Below, piece after piece: positions 13,741 through 26,244 of a stretch of 64,000 nucleotides of DNA. A program made the translations under genes and the position numbers. The first letter of the stretch is position 1, and the number at the start of each line of letters is the position of its first letter. The stretch is from positions 8,202,125 through 8,266,124 of the forward strand of contig NC_084599.1 in NCBI RefSeq assembly GCF_033807715.1, given 5' to 3'. This DNA is from Cololabis saira (Eukaryota; Chordata; Actinopteri; Beloniformes; Belonidae). The notes under the pieces are model-generated. The model did no database searches and was not told the DNA's origin. It was given only the letters and a program-made list of their open reading frames with translations.

Positions 13741-15469
13741 GTCTAAGTCCGGGGCACTCGCATCAGTCCGGGCTGGAACAGGCTCACGCTCACAGTAGCA
13801 GGAACTTAATAAGCGTTTGGTCCCACTTAACACTAAGTGCTAGCAGATATGTGTTTAATATCTGCTAGTCCAGGTAGTCGGCAGTTTAAGCTATAAAAAT
13901 GTCATTTCATGTCTGTAATCCTGTCTATTACTCAGAGATTTTAGGGGTCTAGTTTTTTTTTTTTTTTTTTTCAAAGAACACTGTCACATGAAGTGAGCAG
14001 TGAAGAGCCCTTCTGTACAGATATTCACTTTATTTTATTTTACATTTGAAATTGATGTGCTGAAAGTGGAGGAGATGCATTGAACCCCGGTGTCGAAGCT
14101 GGAACTAATCAACCGCACACGTACCCGAGCAGGGGTGGATATTCTGCAGTCATTTCTATTAGATTACATTTTAATTTCGAAGCATAATTCTTGAAGAGAA
14201 GAGTTTGTAACCCAACCAGTTCCTACGATGATTAGTGTTTTTAGAGACAATGACTATGTATAAGTGTCGTATGATAGCTTGACAGTAGTTCGGTTATACA
14301 GTCAGATATCTGATCTGAGGGCTCATTTGCTGTATTTCGCCGAGTTCATCACACATTCACGGCTGTTGAGAAATGTGCAGACGAGACGGGCACACGGACC
14401 GTTTCTGGACGGAAGGGGAAGGAAGTCACTGAATGGAGGAAAGGCTCAAACCAGCAGAATGAAGCTAAGAAAGTAATATATTCTCATGAAACCGAAGTGA
14501 AGGTGCAGAGAGTATTAGAAAACGCAAATGTAGAGTAAATAACAGTTTGTCCTTTTTTAAATGTTATTCTTCACAGGGTGGCAGGTCCCCGCTGCCTTAT
14601 TGGTGGCTTATATACCTCATTCATGGTATAAATATCCACCGCAGTGCAGCCGCAACTTTCACCATGTTTTGTATTATACTCTGTATTATACCTCAGTCAT
14701 CAATGTTGTAATAGCAATTTTATAGATTTGGTTTTATCTAATATCTTCTATTTTTTACTTATTTTCAAGACAAAGCACATAAGGATGCTTCGTCATTTTT
14801 TTGTGAGTAATGTCGAGAGTCCACACACAGTCTCACTGATGATTAAAATGATTAAAATATGAGGGCATCTTGCTCCCGCCTGAAAGAGAGTCCCTGAGTT
14901 CATTCAGCTGTGGATCTAAATAGCGTCTTTTATGCACATCATCTCAGTACGAGGATCAAATACACTTTACAATATCGGACCAAAGAGCTGCTGGTCTGCA
15001 GTGATTGAAAGGAGAGATAACGGCTGATTTATAAATGTTGGAGGTGGATGTCGGTTTAAATAAAGGGATTCTACCTTAATAAGAGCCTTTATGGAGAGAT
15101 TTTTAAATCAATGATTTTTTTTTTTTTTGTTCCCAGTACTTAGTAACATAAGTTGAATGTCAAAATCAAGCCATCCGCCTGCTAAACAAATTGGGGGGAC
15201 ATTGTTGCACACAAAACGTCAGCTTCCCTTTGGGTTAAAATGGATAGAGGGCTGAAATTGCCTTTTCTTTCAGCCTGGGCATACACAAACAGTGACGCTC
15301 CCTTGCTGCCTCTCTCCTCTTCTCCAGCATGCCTCTAATGCGTCCTAATCCTGGCTGAAGACAGACGCGGCTTGTGTGTGTAAGAAATATCTCTTTGCTT
15401 TTTCTGCCTCAGTTCATTATTTTTCTTTCTTGTCACTTAGTGTGATAGGTTGGACAGAGGCGCACAGAT
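13741..15469. other. Unique intergenic DNA, nothing firm
   Basis: A poly-T tract lies at about 13952-13971 and another at 15115-15129. There is no supported gene or transposon. Confidence 0.45.
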
Positions 15470-16470
15470 GAGCACTGAAGACACAGTCACAAGGCCTTAA
15501 TCTAGTCTTTAATGCGTGACTTCAGAGATGTCATTTATCTTGTGACTGCAGCAGGCGTCCACAAAACTTTATCTCTAATAATATATTGATGGATTAAAGG
15601 GGTCAGGCAGGAGACCAGGCAAGAAAAATTGCTTATTGACATCAAAATACAGTGCCCCAAAACCTGATAAACATAGGGACAGGAGAGTGGAAGTCAGGGA
15701 GAGAAGGAAAAGAGAGGGATGAGGGAGGGGGAATTGAGTTGGGGTATTGTGAATGTTTGCACCCGGTAATTTCCTTCCTTCACAAGAGCCTCTGGTGGTC
15801 TGAGCCCTCGGCTTGATAAAAACCCCAGCCTCTCCTGCTCTCGAGCTCGGCACTGTGGAGTCGCCGAAAGGAAAAAGCTGGTGACTGCTAGGTCATTCCG
15901 CGTTTATCTTGACATAAACTCCCCCACCACCGCCACCTCAACACAAACCCTTCAATGCACACACACACGCGCACAAAACGCTGCACCTTATTAATCACAC
16001 TTAAGTGCCGTGTGAGACTGGAGCACTCGTGCGAAGGCTACTCAGAGCACAAACCTGAATGTGTGGCATTTATCAGGAAAAGCACCGCCATAGAAAACTT
16101 GGGAGGCTACCAGTTGTTTCCTCCATCTTGCCATTTCTTCACAGCTTAGGCTGAGGTGCACAGGGTTTTGTTGTTGTTCAAATCATCTCAGCAAATAGGA
16201 TACTCTTTGGTCAGTTTAACATTAGGATGGATTTTTTTTGGGTGGAGAATGGATTTACACGGCGCATCCGTATAACCAGATGATTGATTAATTGTCTGGG
16301 CATGCTAATTTTATGTTAGGAGAAGAGAATATTTCCATTTTTCCTTTCATGGGCGAAACAGAAAGTGTGCTGCGAGTTAGCGTCGCCGCCACATTCGTGT
16401 AACAGCCTTTTCATTGGTTCAGTGTATCTATTAAAAACCCAGTGGCACAGAGGTGAGACACAAATTCTCT
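15470..16470. promoter_or_regulatory. Candidate conserved non-coding cluster
   Basis: This unique block contains ordered developmental-enhancer-like words. Examples are AAGGCCTTAATCTAGTC near 15492, TAGGTCATTCCGCG near 15889, GATGATTGATTAATTG (PBX/homeodomain-like) near 16280, and TTTTCATTGGTTCAG near 16409. No coding frame is convincing. Conservation and enhancer role are inference. Confidence 0.22.
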
Positions 16471-17279
16471 CTGCGCAAATTAAAATATGTGAAGCTATGA
16501 AAGACTTTCACAGACAGTTCACATAAACTCACACCTCTCTGTGTAACTCATATAGTAATGGTCTCCAATGTAGTAATGGTGCTTTATGTATAATAAACAC
16601 ACTGACCTGAAAGACTCCAACCGAGCTTTTACTGTACAGTAAATGGGTATGAAGCGCCACTTCAAAGGTGACCATTCTTAGTGGACTTTCAATTCCAATT
16701 TCAGGAATGCCACTCTTGGGAAAGTCTTTAATTACTGCATCCCCACTCCCAGTGATGGATTGTGATAAACCAGTGGGCTTACTTAGAAATCTACCAAGTG
16801 AAAGCATGTACTTCCCTTTTCTCCCCGCCCGCTTCATCTTTTGCGTGAAAACCATGTTTGGACTCTGTAGCAAGTCGCTCCAATCCCAAACAGAGTCAAT
16901 TCTAACCCTTCACACACACTCTTCCAGTCCAGGAAAATTAATACACTTTACTATTACAAGATAAAGCTATAGGGACATATTAGACCGGGCATATCTGCAA
17001 GCCTGTAATACTACAGAGTCAGCATTCAATAAAAGACATTTGCAAGCAGGCATTTCTCACTACAACACTTGCAAAAGATTTAAAAGCTTCTAAATTAGGT
17101 GCAGCTCACACACGAAAGGTGCCTGGTAAGCAGGGTGATACTTACTTAAAACGACAGAGTTGTTTATGGAGGATGCGGGGGGGGGGGGGCTTCCTCGCTT
17201 CAAGGTGGCATGCAAGAGGAACAGTTTATGATCCACACACAGTGTTATTTAACCTCAAACAGTGTGCATAATGTTGGGT
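16471..17279. other. Unique intergenic DNA with a 13-bp G run
   Basis: No supported gene. The frame at 16529-16873 (minus, 114 codons) overlaps one of similar length on the plus strand, and neither shows family features. A G homopolymer occupies 17177-17189. Confidence 0.45.
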
Positions 17280-17650
17280 GACAATCAGGGCATATAATTC
17301 AAGCTGGGTTTTAAGTGATCCCCCACTTCATGTCATCACACCTTGAATACTGATTGCCAGTTTATCGTGCCATTTATCTGGTGCGACATCTGCCTTCCCC
17401 GAGCTCGGGACGGACAGCTCCCCAGTTTGCAGCGGAGACGGAAAGTGAGGGCCGCCGCTGTGGACGCTGTTTCCAGAGTCTTTTGAGAGGAAAACAGATA
17501 TGCATTCGCAGTAGGCCTCTCTCTCATTGTTGCAGCCGTTCAGTTTTTACGGCCAGGATTGGAGCAGTAAGAAATTTCATCCGGCCAGCGTGCGAGCACA
17601 TGACATATCGCCCATTGAAACAGTCAGCGTCTGCATCCGACAGAAGAGCT
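17280..17650. promoter_or_regulatory. Candidate conserved non-coding block, CpG-enriched
   Basis: Unique sequence running from AT-rich enhancer-like text (GGCATATAATTCAAGC) into a CpG-bearing segment around 17390-17470 and 17575-17640. Open frames occur on both strands over the same bases, as expected of stop-poor GC-rich non-coding DNA. Function is inferred. Confidence 0.22.
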
Positions 17651-18429
17651 GGTAAAAAGATAAAAAAAATAAAAATAAATAAGAGGTGAAAGCCAAACAG
17701 AAAGGATGTAGTCACATCACAACTCCCAAAGCAGCACCACTTTTATTGTCCAGATACTTTGGATACAATGCCAGTGTTTGGCTTTCAGATTGAAATTGCT
17801 TCTTTCTTTTTTATTAAATGTTCTAATGAGCGAAAAATAAATAAATAAATACAAATATCATCAGTCACGCTTGTATTTACTGGCACAAAGCAATAAAGTG
17901 TGAGATGAGTTTGGATTGCAGTGTGCGTGTCACCTGAAGGACAGGCCATGCTCATCAGTTAACCCCCCCCACCCACCGACCCGGACAAAAAGCCAAGGGG
18001 GCTGTAAAGCAGGTTTACAAGCAGACTAAAATGGCCCGCATTAGGCCTGGTAAATCTGTCGCCTGCTGCAACAATAGTCATAAAACTGTTGAATTTGCCA
18101 TGGAGCCTCAAGGTTGCGCTGCATGGTGATGCAAAACATACCCAGTATTCAGAAAGTAACAACAATACTTCCCAAAGTTGCAGGGCCATTGTGAGATTAT
18201 TACATTCTGCCTGGAATCATCGGCACTCGCCGTCTTTACTGCGATCAGTCCTCAAAACCGCCCAAACGACATCCAGACGATCAAAACATCACGCTCAAAT
18301 GTGCTACGGTGAAATGACCCAGTGCATCAAAAAGAAAAAAAACATTATAATACAGGGTAATACTTCCTAAACCGCACAAGGCATTTATTGAAAGAAAACC
18401 GACATGTTTTTGCTTTTGTTGTCGAATGC
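17651..18429. other. Intergenic DNA with AAAT and poly-C short repeats
   Basis: An (AAAT)n patch lies at about 17834-17853 and a C-rich run at about 17962-17980. No gene is supported. Confidence 0.45.
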
Positions 18430-18830
18430 AAACAGAGGGGAGCGTGGTCGGAGCGGTCGCCACGCTGTACTACCTTTGGGCATAGGGCCATTAATTCCAT
18501 TTTCATATTCAGTGCGTTGCCCCCTCCCACCCCCCCGAGCTGACTCCACCCCCCTCCTCCCCAGCCTTCTGCTCCATCAGAGCAGCCGGGGAAGGAGCAG
18601 CAGAGCCGGGCGACCACGAGTCCCCAGAATACCCCAGAGCCCCCACGCCGGCTCCACATAATTCCACCCAGCCTCATTACTTAGCATGTCACCGCTATTT
18701 TACATGTTAAAGCTCCCGCGCCGCCATCTCATTTATTATAAGAATATAGAACAGGCTCACCTGGAATGGGGTCACATTTCCTTTCATGCGACGCAGGAAA
18801 TAAATTCACACAAAGTCAATCAAGTCAAGG
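18430..18830. promoter_or_regulatory. GC-rich to AT-rich candidate regulatory block
   Basis: A CpG-bearing, C-rich segment (18430-18660) is followed by compact unique text around GGAATGGGGTCACATTTCC and CAAAGTCAATCAAGTC. There is no exon signature. This is a candidate on composition and motif texture only. Confidence 0.2.
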
Positions 18831-20640
18831 TGAAACCCCTATGTCAGTAAGATGCCTTTTTTTTTGTCATTCTTTGGAACGGGAGTACAGTATTTGAGAG
18901 CCGTTCCCCTCCAGCTCGCCGCCGTTGCCTCACTCTGCCCTCAGTATTTAACTACTTTAATCTTTACTTTCATTCAGAGGAAACTCAGGTTGCTTCCTGA
19001 AAGAAAGAGAAGAAGAATGAGGAAAAACAGAACAGAGTCCTGCCAAGAGTTGAATTGGCTTTGATGAGATTCTGCTGTAATTATTTCTCAGCAATAACAA
19101 TAAGGACAACAACAACAGAAGACTTAATCCGCCAGTGAGAGGGCTTGATTCTGCTTCCTGGTGACAGTGATTAGGCCTAATCTAGGGCTTTTGGTGTGTT
19201 CTTTGGAGAAATGCGATTTTAAATGGCTGTGTGTTTTGTTTTGTGTGAGTTTTATTTCCGCCGACTATATACAGATATAGAGAAGTGCACCGAGAGTGCA
19301 ATCCATCTTTTGAGGCATTGACATTGAGCGAAAGGGCAGTAAGGCTGCAGTAAACAATTATATTCATTATAATGCAGTGTGATAATTTCCTCTTTCATTG
19401 ATTAACAGTTTATTCTATAAATGTATCACAAAACAGCAGTTGAAAAGGCTTATTGTAACTATTCAACTAACTTCTTGTTTTGTCTGACTAGCAGAGCAAA
19501 GCAAACGTAAAGCTTTTTAGCTGTAAACCTGAGTTTCAGCTAACCTGACACTGAAGCCAGAATTACTTTTACTTCGTATTACTTTATAATTTAAATGTTC
19601 TCATTACATTTGATCAGAAATAACAGGCTGAGGTATTAAAACATGGTTTTATCTGTTATTCTTGATCCAAGAGATGGAAACATGGTACCATATGTTTTGC
19701 TCTCAAACAAAGGCTGTTCACATTTGAGAAGCTAAAAATATGACTTTAAATGAGATATTCAAGTATTTGCAACAAATTATTGTTTTGATTTCTAATTAAT
19801 TCATCTGGTATTTCCTCAATAAATGTATGAACTGAATCTACATAATGGGAGCAAATGGTACAAATAATGTCCATTTGCAGTCAGTTTGGTAATATCTTCA
19901 GGCTTTAGCTCACGGTATTAGATGTAAAACACAAATCTGTTTTAACTTATTTTTGTAAAAGAAAAAAGTTCTTAAGCAGCTCCTTATTACTTCATCTAAT
20001 GGATTATTCACCAAATCATATTCACTACTTATGCTGAGTAAGTAAAAGTGTGTGGTTGGTTTAACGTTATTTATTGTCGTGATTACAGTTTAACAAATAT
20101 TTTCATTGACAATTAATACAGTTTTTTTCAGATCCGCCTATTTAATATGAAATATCACCAAAGTTCTCAAAAATCCTCCAACATGGTGGCCGCGAGACTT
20201 ACGCCAATTAATCTTACTTCAACATCACCTCTGCTTAAATCTTTCTTTTTCAGATTTACTGTCTGACAACTAAGGAATCAATCGATTGACTCATTGATTC
20301 AGTGCTAATTGGGTCTACAGATCCACGCGCTTTTGTATTTGCAAAAGTCAAAGGAGAAAACCATTGACTGATAACTTGCTCAGTTTAAACTTGTTAATTT
20401 AACCCTTTTAATCAAATTTGAATACGACTTTTAACTGAGCATCCAATCAATGCTTGACCTGATATTAAATTAGTTATTATTCCCTGCTCTTTTTTAATTT
20501 TAATGATGACCGGAGCCAGAATAGACAGGACAACAATAACATAACACCACAAATTAATTAGTAACTACCACAGCAGTCTGAACAAAGAGCTGGACTTTTC
20601 TTTTAACGCTACAAAGAAGTAAAGCTCGTAAACATTTAGC
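18831..20640. other. Unique AT-rich intergenic DNA, nothing recognised
   Basis: No gene, transposon end or notable simple repeat was seen over about 1.8 kb. Confidence 0.5.
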
Positions 20641-20879
20641 ACGGTGACAGTTCTCTTTCAGCGCGCCTCAGTAGCAGCCCTCAATTCCCCCGTAAACTGA
20701 GGGAGCGGCACAGAGGATGGAGTGGAAGTGGGAGAAGGGGAGAAGGAGAAAGGCCAGATGTCAGGGCGCTCCAGGAGGAGGATTGCGAAGCAGTGTGAAC
20801 ATTTTTCAAAAATGATGTTTTGTGCCTCAAACATCTTGCTTACACCAGCAGGGTCTGATCCAAGCATTATGTGCGAATA

Positions 20880-21135
20880 CATCAGTAGCCTTGGACCCCC
20901 CTCTCCACAGGCACACAGGCACACGCACGGCCGCGCATGCACATCCACACACACGCGTTCCTTCCTAAGTGAAGCTCGGTGCCCTCCTCCCATCCTCGCG
21001 CCTGCCTTCTTCTTCTTCTTCTCCTTCTTCTTCTACAGAAGTAAATTATCAAAACTGTGTTTGAAAGTGAATGAAGGGTGACTCGCGCTCTCTCTCTCCC
21101 TTTCTCTCGCTCTCTCTCCCCTTCCCGCTTTGACA
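20880..21135 (+). repeat. Low-complexity cluster: CA-rich, (TTC)n and (CT)n
   Basis: There is a degenerate CA/GCACAC-rich stretch (20905-20957), a (TTC)n trinucleotide run (21004-21035) and a CT-rich run with (CTCT)n (21086-21120). Open frames through this zone in both directions are low-complexity artefacts. Confidence 0.8.
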
Positions 21136-21140
21136 TCTCA

Positions 21141-22721
21141 GTTTTTTTTTTTCCTTACTTGCCACCGTTTCTGGGCTAGGTGATAACTGCCGGTAATAGG
21201 ATTAACATTGATTTCTTTTTGCAAGAACAGAGATGTGCCAGTTCCAGCTATTTATTGAACTGCCAGCTTTGAACTATGAAAACTGACTGCAGGAAAAGAC
21301 CTAATGCAGCATTTTAAAGAAAAGAAAAGCCTCTGTGCAATTCTTTCTCTCTGTCTTTTTTGTTATTTCTTCCTCCTCTGTCTCCTTTTTCTTTTTGTTG
21401 TGGCAGGATAAAAAGGCAAATCGGGTGCCTCTGTTCTAAGCTCTGTTAATGACTTTATTTATTTACTTTGTTGTTGCTTTTTTTACACATATATAAAAAG
21501 CCCTGCTCCGGTCAAAATTGTTGTGATTTGATCTGCAAATCTTCAGAGTCTATGACTTCCCTTTACCTTGAAATAAGGATCCATGCATTCATTTCCTTTG
21601 TCAAAAACAGTGTTTGTCTTTCAGGTTTAGTCTGATGAATGAAAGCATAAAAACATACAAATGAAATCACATGATAGTCTTTACTTATATGTGGTTGTAA
21701 ATGATACACTATATGCTCATTTCATCCATATTACTGTTTGCAGTAATTACTCGTATTGAGATAAATCATTTATCTTGAGAAACTGAGCACAGCTCTCTAC
21801 ATTAGCCCTCAATGAGTTCATTGATTACAGAACCGTGTCTATTGATGAGACTACTTAAGCAGCTAAGAGCTGACACACGAGGAAAGAATAACCCAACTTC
21901 CTGCTGTGTCATGTAATGTAAAGTCTGTCGCCTCTCATTATGCTTTTACAAACTGTAGCTTGAGCATAGAGATGTGTGTAAATGAACATGGAAACACATA
22001 AAATCAAGCAATCTTATACAAAGCCTACATCTCCAATGTATCCTTTACAATTCAAAGTCTCATAATAATGTAGATCAGTTTGGGGGAAAAGAAGTTGCAA
22101 TCAGAGAACAAGATTTAAATTGAAGTTGACAAAAACATAATTAGACAATTTTTTTCTCAGTTTTCTTTCATTAGAAGCTCAGATTTTCTACAATACAGTC
22201 TTAGAATAAAGCGCTAAATCCTCAACGAAGAGGAAGTACAATTTCATTGAAATAAACTGCTTAAATCTTAACCTATAATAAAGTATTGCAGATGAATATT
22301 CTGCCGTGCAAGATTATGAAAAATCCAAAATCTGTCTAATATTGTGAAACTCAACTCCCAGCACAGCTCATCGTTATGGAGTTGATACGGTGACAGATAA
22401 TGTAATATCATTTTAAATGATGATGATATAATGTTAATTTAAATGCTAAATGAAATCAAGTGTTTGCGTAGATTGTTCTGTTTGTCTAAGTGAACTTGAG
22501 AGAGCATATCTGAGAAGACTCCATGAAAGAGATTGAGTGGGGTGTTGTGTTACGTAGCGCTGCTGTGCATGACAGCCGCACCCCCACACATGTCTACTAC
22601 TATCAGCTCAGCTGAAACATGAAACAACTACCACTGTCACTACAAATGCTCCCCCATCCAAACCAGACGCCTGTCAGCCACCTAATGTCCCCTGACAAAA
22701 CACGCTGTGAATTAGAATAGT

Positions 22722-22725
<4 letters not shown>
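21141..22725. other. Unique AT-rich intergenic DNA, nothing recognised
   Basis: No supported gene or repeat family. Confidence 0.5.
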
Positions 22726-22808
<83 letters not shown>

Positions 22809-22828
22809 CGAGAGAGAGAGAGAGAGAA
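22726..22828 (+). repeat. Compound microsatellite (GT)n-(GA)n
   Basis: An uninterrupted GT/TG run of about 81 bp (22726-22806) is followed by an AG/GA run to about 22828. Cys-Val repeat frames here are artefacts. Confidence 0.97.
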
Positions 22829-23047
22829 GTGGGGTGAGGAAAGGGGGGAGAGAGAGTCAGGGAGAGAACTCATCTGTGTCACAGCCTATCCCCTTAGGCA
22901 ATCAAGGAAGAAAAAAAAACAGTCATTAGCAACTGGTGGTGCTTGCTCCAGCAAATCGCTATTTGAGTGAAGATTTATGCAGACTCCTGGCTGGAAATGA
23001 TTTATTTATTTTAACAGAGGCTGTGAGATCATTAACCTCCGCTGTGT

Positions 23048-23225
23048 CTCTGGGGAACGACATCTGCGGCCTCCCACACTGAACACACAAAAGGCCCCAC
23101 GCGTCCGCTGGCTTCGCGGCGGAGCGGGAGAAAGGATGGGAGGAGGAGGTGCAGCTGTCTGCGGGGCGGCGGGGCGGCGGGACCTGGCCCGCCGTGCTCA
23201 CGCCGGACCTCTGAGCACTGATCCG
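23048..23225. promoter_or_regulatory. Small CpG-dense patch with GC boxes
   Basis: I count about 19 CpG dinucleotides over roughly 180 bp, far above the surrounding sequence. Two overlapping GGGGCGGCGG units (23163-23180) are Sp1/KLF-type GC boxes. There is no TATA box, recognised exon or spliced open frame beside it. It may be an orphan CpG island serving as an enhancer or unannotated RNA promoter, or just a GC-rich patch. Both are inference. Confidence 0.35.
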
Positions 23226-23240
23226 GCCCACTTGTTGACA

Positions 23241-24404
23241 ATGCCTCCACAATGGAGGGCAGCATGGTGGGTTCCTGCTGATATTACAGGGTTATTCTGC
23301 TGTCAGATTGTATCTCCCCCCATTTTTTCATGTGTGTTTCATAATTTTGAGAAATTCCAAAAAGTAATTGAAGTTTGTGCTTTATAAAGGGGGCGTGTGA
23401 TACCCCACGTGATAGTTGAAGACATTTCAGTACAGATAATTAATTTGGTGCCCATCGAAGGTTATTGTTAATCTACATGTATCAGTATTTATCTGCTTTA
23501 CAGAGGACGGCTGCTAATGCAAATGTTACTGGAGAGTAAAAGTGAATGATTAAGATGACAAAGAGCTGGCTAGCCACAGTAATGTTCGCCATCCCACTGC
23601 ACTGGCCACAAACGGGGCTATAAACATCGCTGTCTTTGATATATTGTTAATATGATTAGAACTGTGTGATTAAAACTGCATTTTTAGAGAATTTCATTTC
23701 AGACTGCTGCTGTAAACAAAGTGGAAAATATACTGTTAGCAATTCAAAAGCCATCCACATGCAACATATAATAAAACAGGGATCGGGATCAACTTTTTTC
23801 TTTTTGCGACATCTCTCTACTGGTGTAAATGATACTGTATTTCATATTATGTTTAGTAAAATGTCTCATATTCATTTTACTTTTTCACTTTTTAGGGTAC
23901 TTCTGCACTAGCTTAGCATAAACTCTAGCAAGATCTTTATTCTCGTGCTGTTGTTTCATCCAGTGGAGACGTGAGACAACGAAGTATCCCAGGATGTATA
24001 TCGCATCAATGAGCTCCAGTGATGGTGAAGCACAAAGCTCCCAATTGTAATCTGCAACTTCTCAGTTCTGCTGTTGTTGTTTATCAGAGTGTCATTTTAA
24101 GATGTTTTCATGCAAGAATGCAATTTTTCTGTTTAAACTTTTAATTGATATGCCACATTAAAGGCTGTTTCCTCTAGTTAAGGGTACGTCATTCACTGTG
24201 TCTTTGCATGCTTTAATTACACCAAAGTAGATGTGTTGGTCTCCAGGTGTCTTGACAGTCCCAGCACTTCATATACATCAGTACTAATATGTACTGTATT
24301 TATGTAACTAGAACATTTGAGCTCTTCTCAATTCCTGCTGGATGTAAAAGCTGGAGGGGTGACATAAGTTGTATATGACAGAGTGAATATGTGCAGAGTG
24401 AGCG
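23241..24404. other. Unique AT-rich intergenic DNA
   Basis: No gene or repeat family recognised. Confidence 0.5.
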
Positions 24405-24477
24405 AGATGGAGATGTCTATTTCCCTGAGGGAACCTCCCAAAGGGATTAATAAAGTCGTCTGAATCTGAATCTGAAT
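24405..24477 (+). repeat. LINE 3'-end tail with (TGAATC)n
   Basis: The text ATTTCCCTGAGGGAACCTCC, then AAAGGGATTAATAAAGT and (TGAATC)n, is the 3' end shared by many teleost CR1/L2/Rex1-like retrotransposons. These terminate in a short tandem repeat instead of poly-A. Only the tail is recognisable, which fits 5'-truncated insertion. The exact family is not resolved. Confidence 0.65.
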
Positions 24478-24662
24478 AAGTGGTATAGATCTACCGTAAA
24501 ATGAATCAAGACCAGAATCAAACGTGTATACATTGTTTAGCTTTAGCTACATCTTTTTAAGTTACCTGCAATCGAACACCAATGAAAACTTCAAAGTTGC
24601 AGCAGAGAACATTTCCATGAACCTATTGTAGCTGTAGCAGAGTCGCCAGATAAATAAAACAT

Positions 24663-25028
24663 TTGACCTATTTCCACGTGTGCTTCTCTGATCGTTTCAT
24701 GTCGTGTGGTTTCAAGAGTTGGAACAATGAGAACCTTGTTTCCTTTGGAAAGGCAACGGCCATGGAGGACGAGTATAAGAGGGAGGTGGAGGATTGTCAC
24801 TTCACTGGAAGTGATGATTGTGCTGCAGCCTTATCAAGCAAACACTTGAGAGCACAACAAATCAAGATTTTTATTGGGGGTTATAAACCTGAGCATCCAA
24901 TTGGAGATGAAGAGGACAAATTTATGAGAAGTGTTAATGGTGGCATAATTTCTTGTCCAGATGGGAGAATTTTTAATGTTACACTTCAATGTAAACGTGC
25001 AATTGGAACAAATAGTTTATCTTTTTGA
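24663..25028 (+). other. 121-codon open frame of unknown status
   Basis: An uninterrupted frame of 121 codons. An internal methionine at codon 34 (24762) sits in a strong Kozak context (GGCCATGG), which would give 88 residues. The predicted product is hydrophilic and acidic in its middle part (MEDEYKREVEDCHF), with no signal peptide or membrane segment. I do not recognise a domain. It begins 185 bp after a LINE tail, and no splice sites or poly-A signal can be tied to it. It may be chance, an orphan exon or part of an unrecognised mobile element. Confidence 0.2.
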
Positions 25029-25429
25029 TTGTCAATATGTTCAACTGAAGAAGTGTGTGCATATCTTTGTAATTACGGTGAATTAATGATAAGATTTACA
25101 AAATTATTTTCATAGCAAAAAAATCGCTTTATTCAAGTGGACATTAACAATACAGATCGCCATAGAAAAAGTTAAAACTAATGCACCAAACTTTTATTTG
25201 CCTATATTTTGAGCATACGCTCGCTGGTTTTTTTGTAAACAGCTGCACAAATCCAAAAATAATGGAAACAAAATGGAAGCGTGTTTCAAATTCATGTTAC
25301 CACAGTTTTCTAATTAATACACAAAGTTGGGAAATATGCAGAATAAGTTAGAGAAAGGGGGGAAAATAATTTGGAATGGCGGGACACAATATTGCACGGT
25401 GAGAGTAGAGGGGGATAAGGGATAAACAA
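25029..25429. other. Unique AT-rich intergenic DNA
   Basis: Nothing recognised. Confidence 0.5.
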
Positions 25430-26180
25430 TAAACCTTGACAAGGGCATCAGTGGAGAATCAGTTCGGGGAGCAGCGCGGTGTGCGGTCGGGTGCAGACAG
25501 CCCTGTTCTAGGAGGGGGCTTGCCAAGTACCGACCCTGAGCTGCGGCACTCTGTTGCTGCCTGGCTGCACTAAGCAGAGGCTGCCAACACACGCTGATTT
25601 ATCAGCGGGGCAACGCCAGCCGCCACCTCGCTCTCCCCCGTGCCCTCCCTTTATAAAGAACCTCCCTGACGGCTCTGATAGTGCAATCAGGGCTACGGCA
25701 GAGCCAAGGCAATTTCTCCTTCACTCTTTGATAACCCCATGCCTTATTGAAAGCCAATAGCAATGGCAGCAACAACAACTCAATTGGAAAGAGTTGCTGC
25801 ATTTTGAAAGGGGAAAAGGTTACGCCTTGACAAAATGAGGGGCCAGCAGGGGAGGTCTGTCTCACTTTATGTAAAAAGCTCATTGTCCTCCAACAGGTGG
25901 CGGGATTCCTCGGTGACTGCTGTCCCTCATCTAGCCCGTTGTGTGCACACTCAAATGTTTGCTTTTTTTCCACCGCTGTTATTCTGACAGAATGGCTGGA
26001 GTTCAGCTGTGACTTTTGCCCTCGTTGAGCTTTGGCAGACAGGCCACAGCCATGCCGGGCTATAATCAGCAGTTCACGGCGCTTTGAGCTTACTGCTAAT
26101 GTCATTAGGTTGATATCCCGCATGATAACAATGTCCAAGTGTGCTCTCCATCTTTGTAATGTTTACTTATGTGATGTGCA
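25430..26180. promoter_or_regulatory. Candidate conserved non-coding block containing a chance-like 178-codon frame
   Basis: GC-balanced unique DNA with compact enhancer-like text, for example TTTGAGCTTACTGCTAATGT and CATTAGGTTGATATCCCGC near 26080-26120. The minus strand is open for 178 codons (25602-26138). The conceptual product is of mixed low-information composition, with no domain and a basic Arg/Gly-rich end. I prefer a regulatory reading of the block, as stop-poor GC-richer DNA, to a coding one. This is inference. Confidence 0.25.
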
Positions 26181-26244
26181 CTATTATTCCCTAATTACCA
26201 CTAAAGACAAAGTACAACTGATGATGCTGGAAAACGCAGGGTCA

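Noticed and set aside
14584..14650. TATA-like TATAAATA with an inverted CCAAT word nearby, as a promoter
   Set aside because: Such words are frequent in AT-rich DNA. No CpG patch, initiator, exon or long frame follows.
16529..16964. Overlapping 114- and 98-codon frames on opposite strands
   Set aside because: No domain, signal or splice context; mutual antisense overlap is typical of chance frames.
20658..21136. Frames of 111-119 codons on both strands
   Set aside because: They run through CA, TTC and CT low-complexity sequence and overlap antisense to each other without motifs.
22726..22970. Cys-Val repeat open frames
   Set aside because: Produced by the GT/GA microsatellite; no real protein signature outside it.
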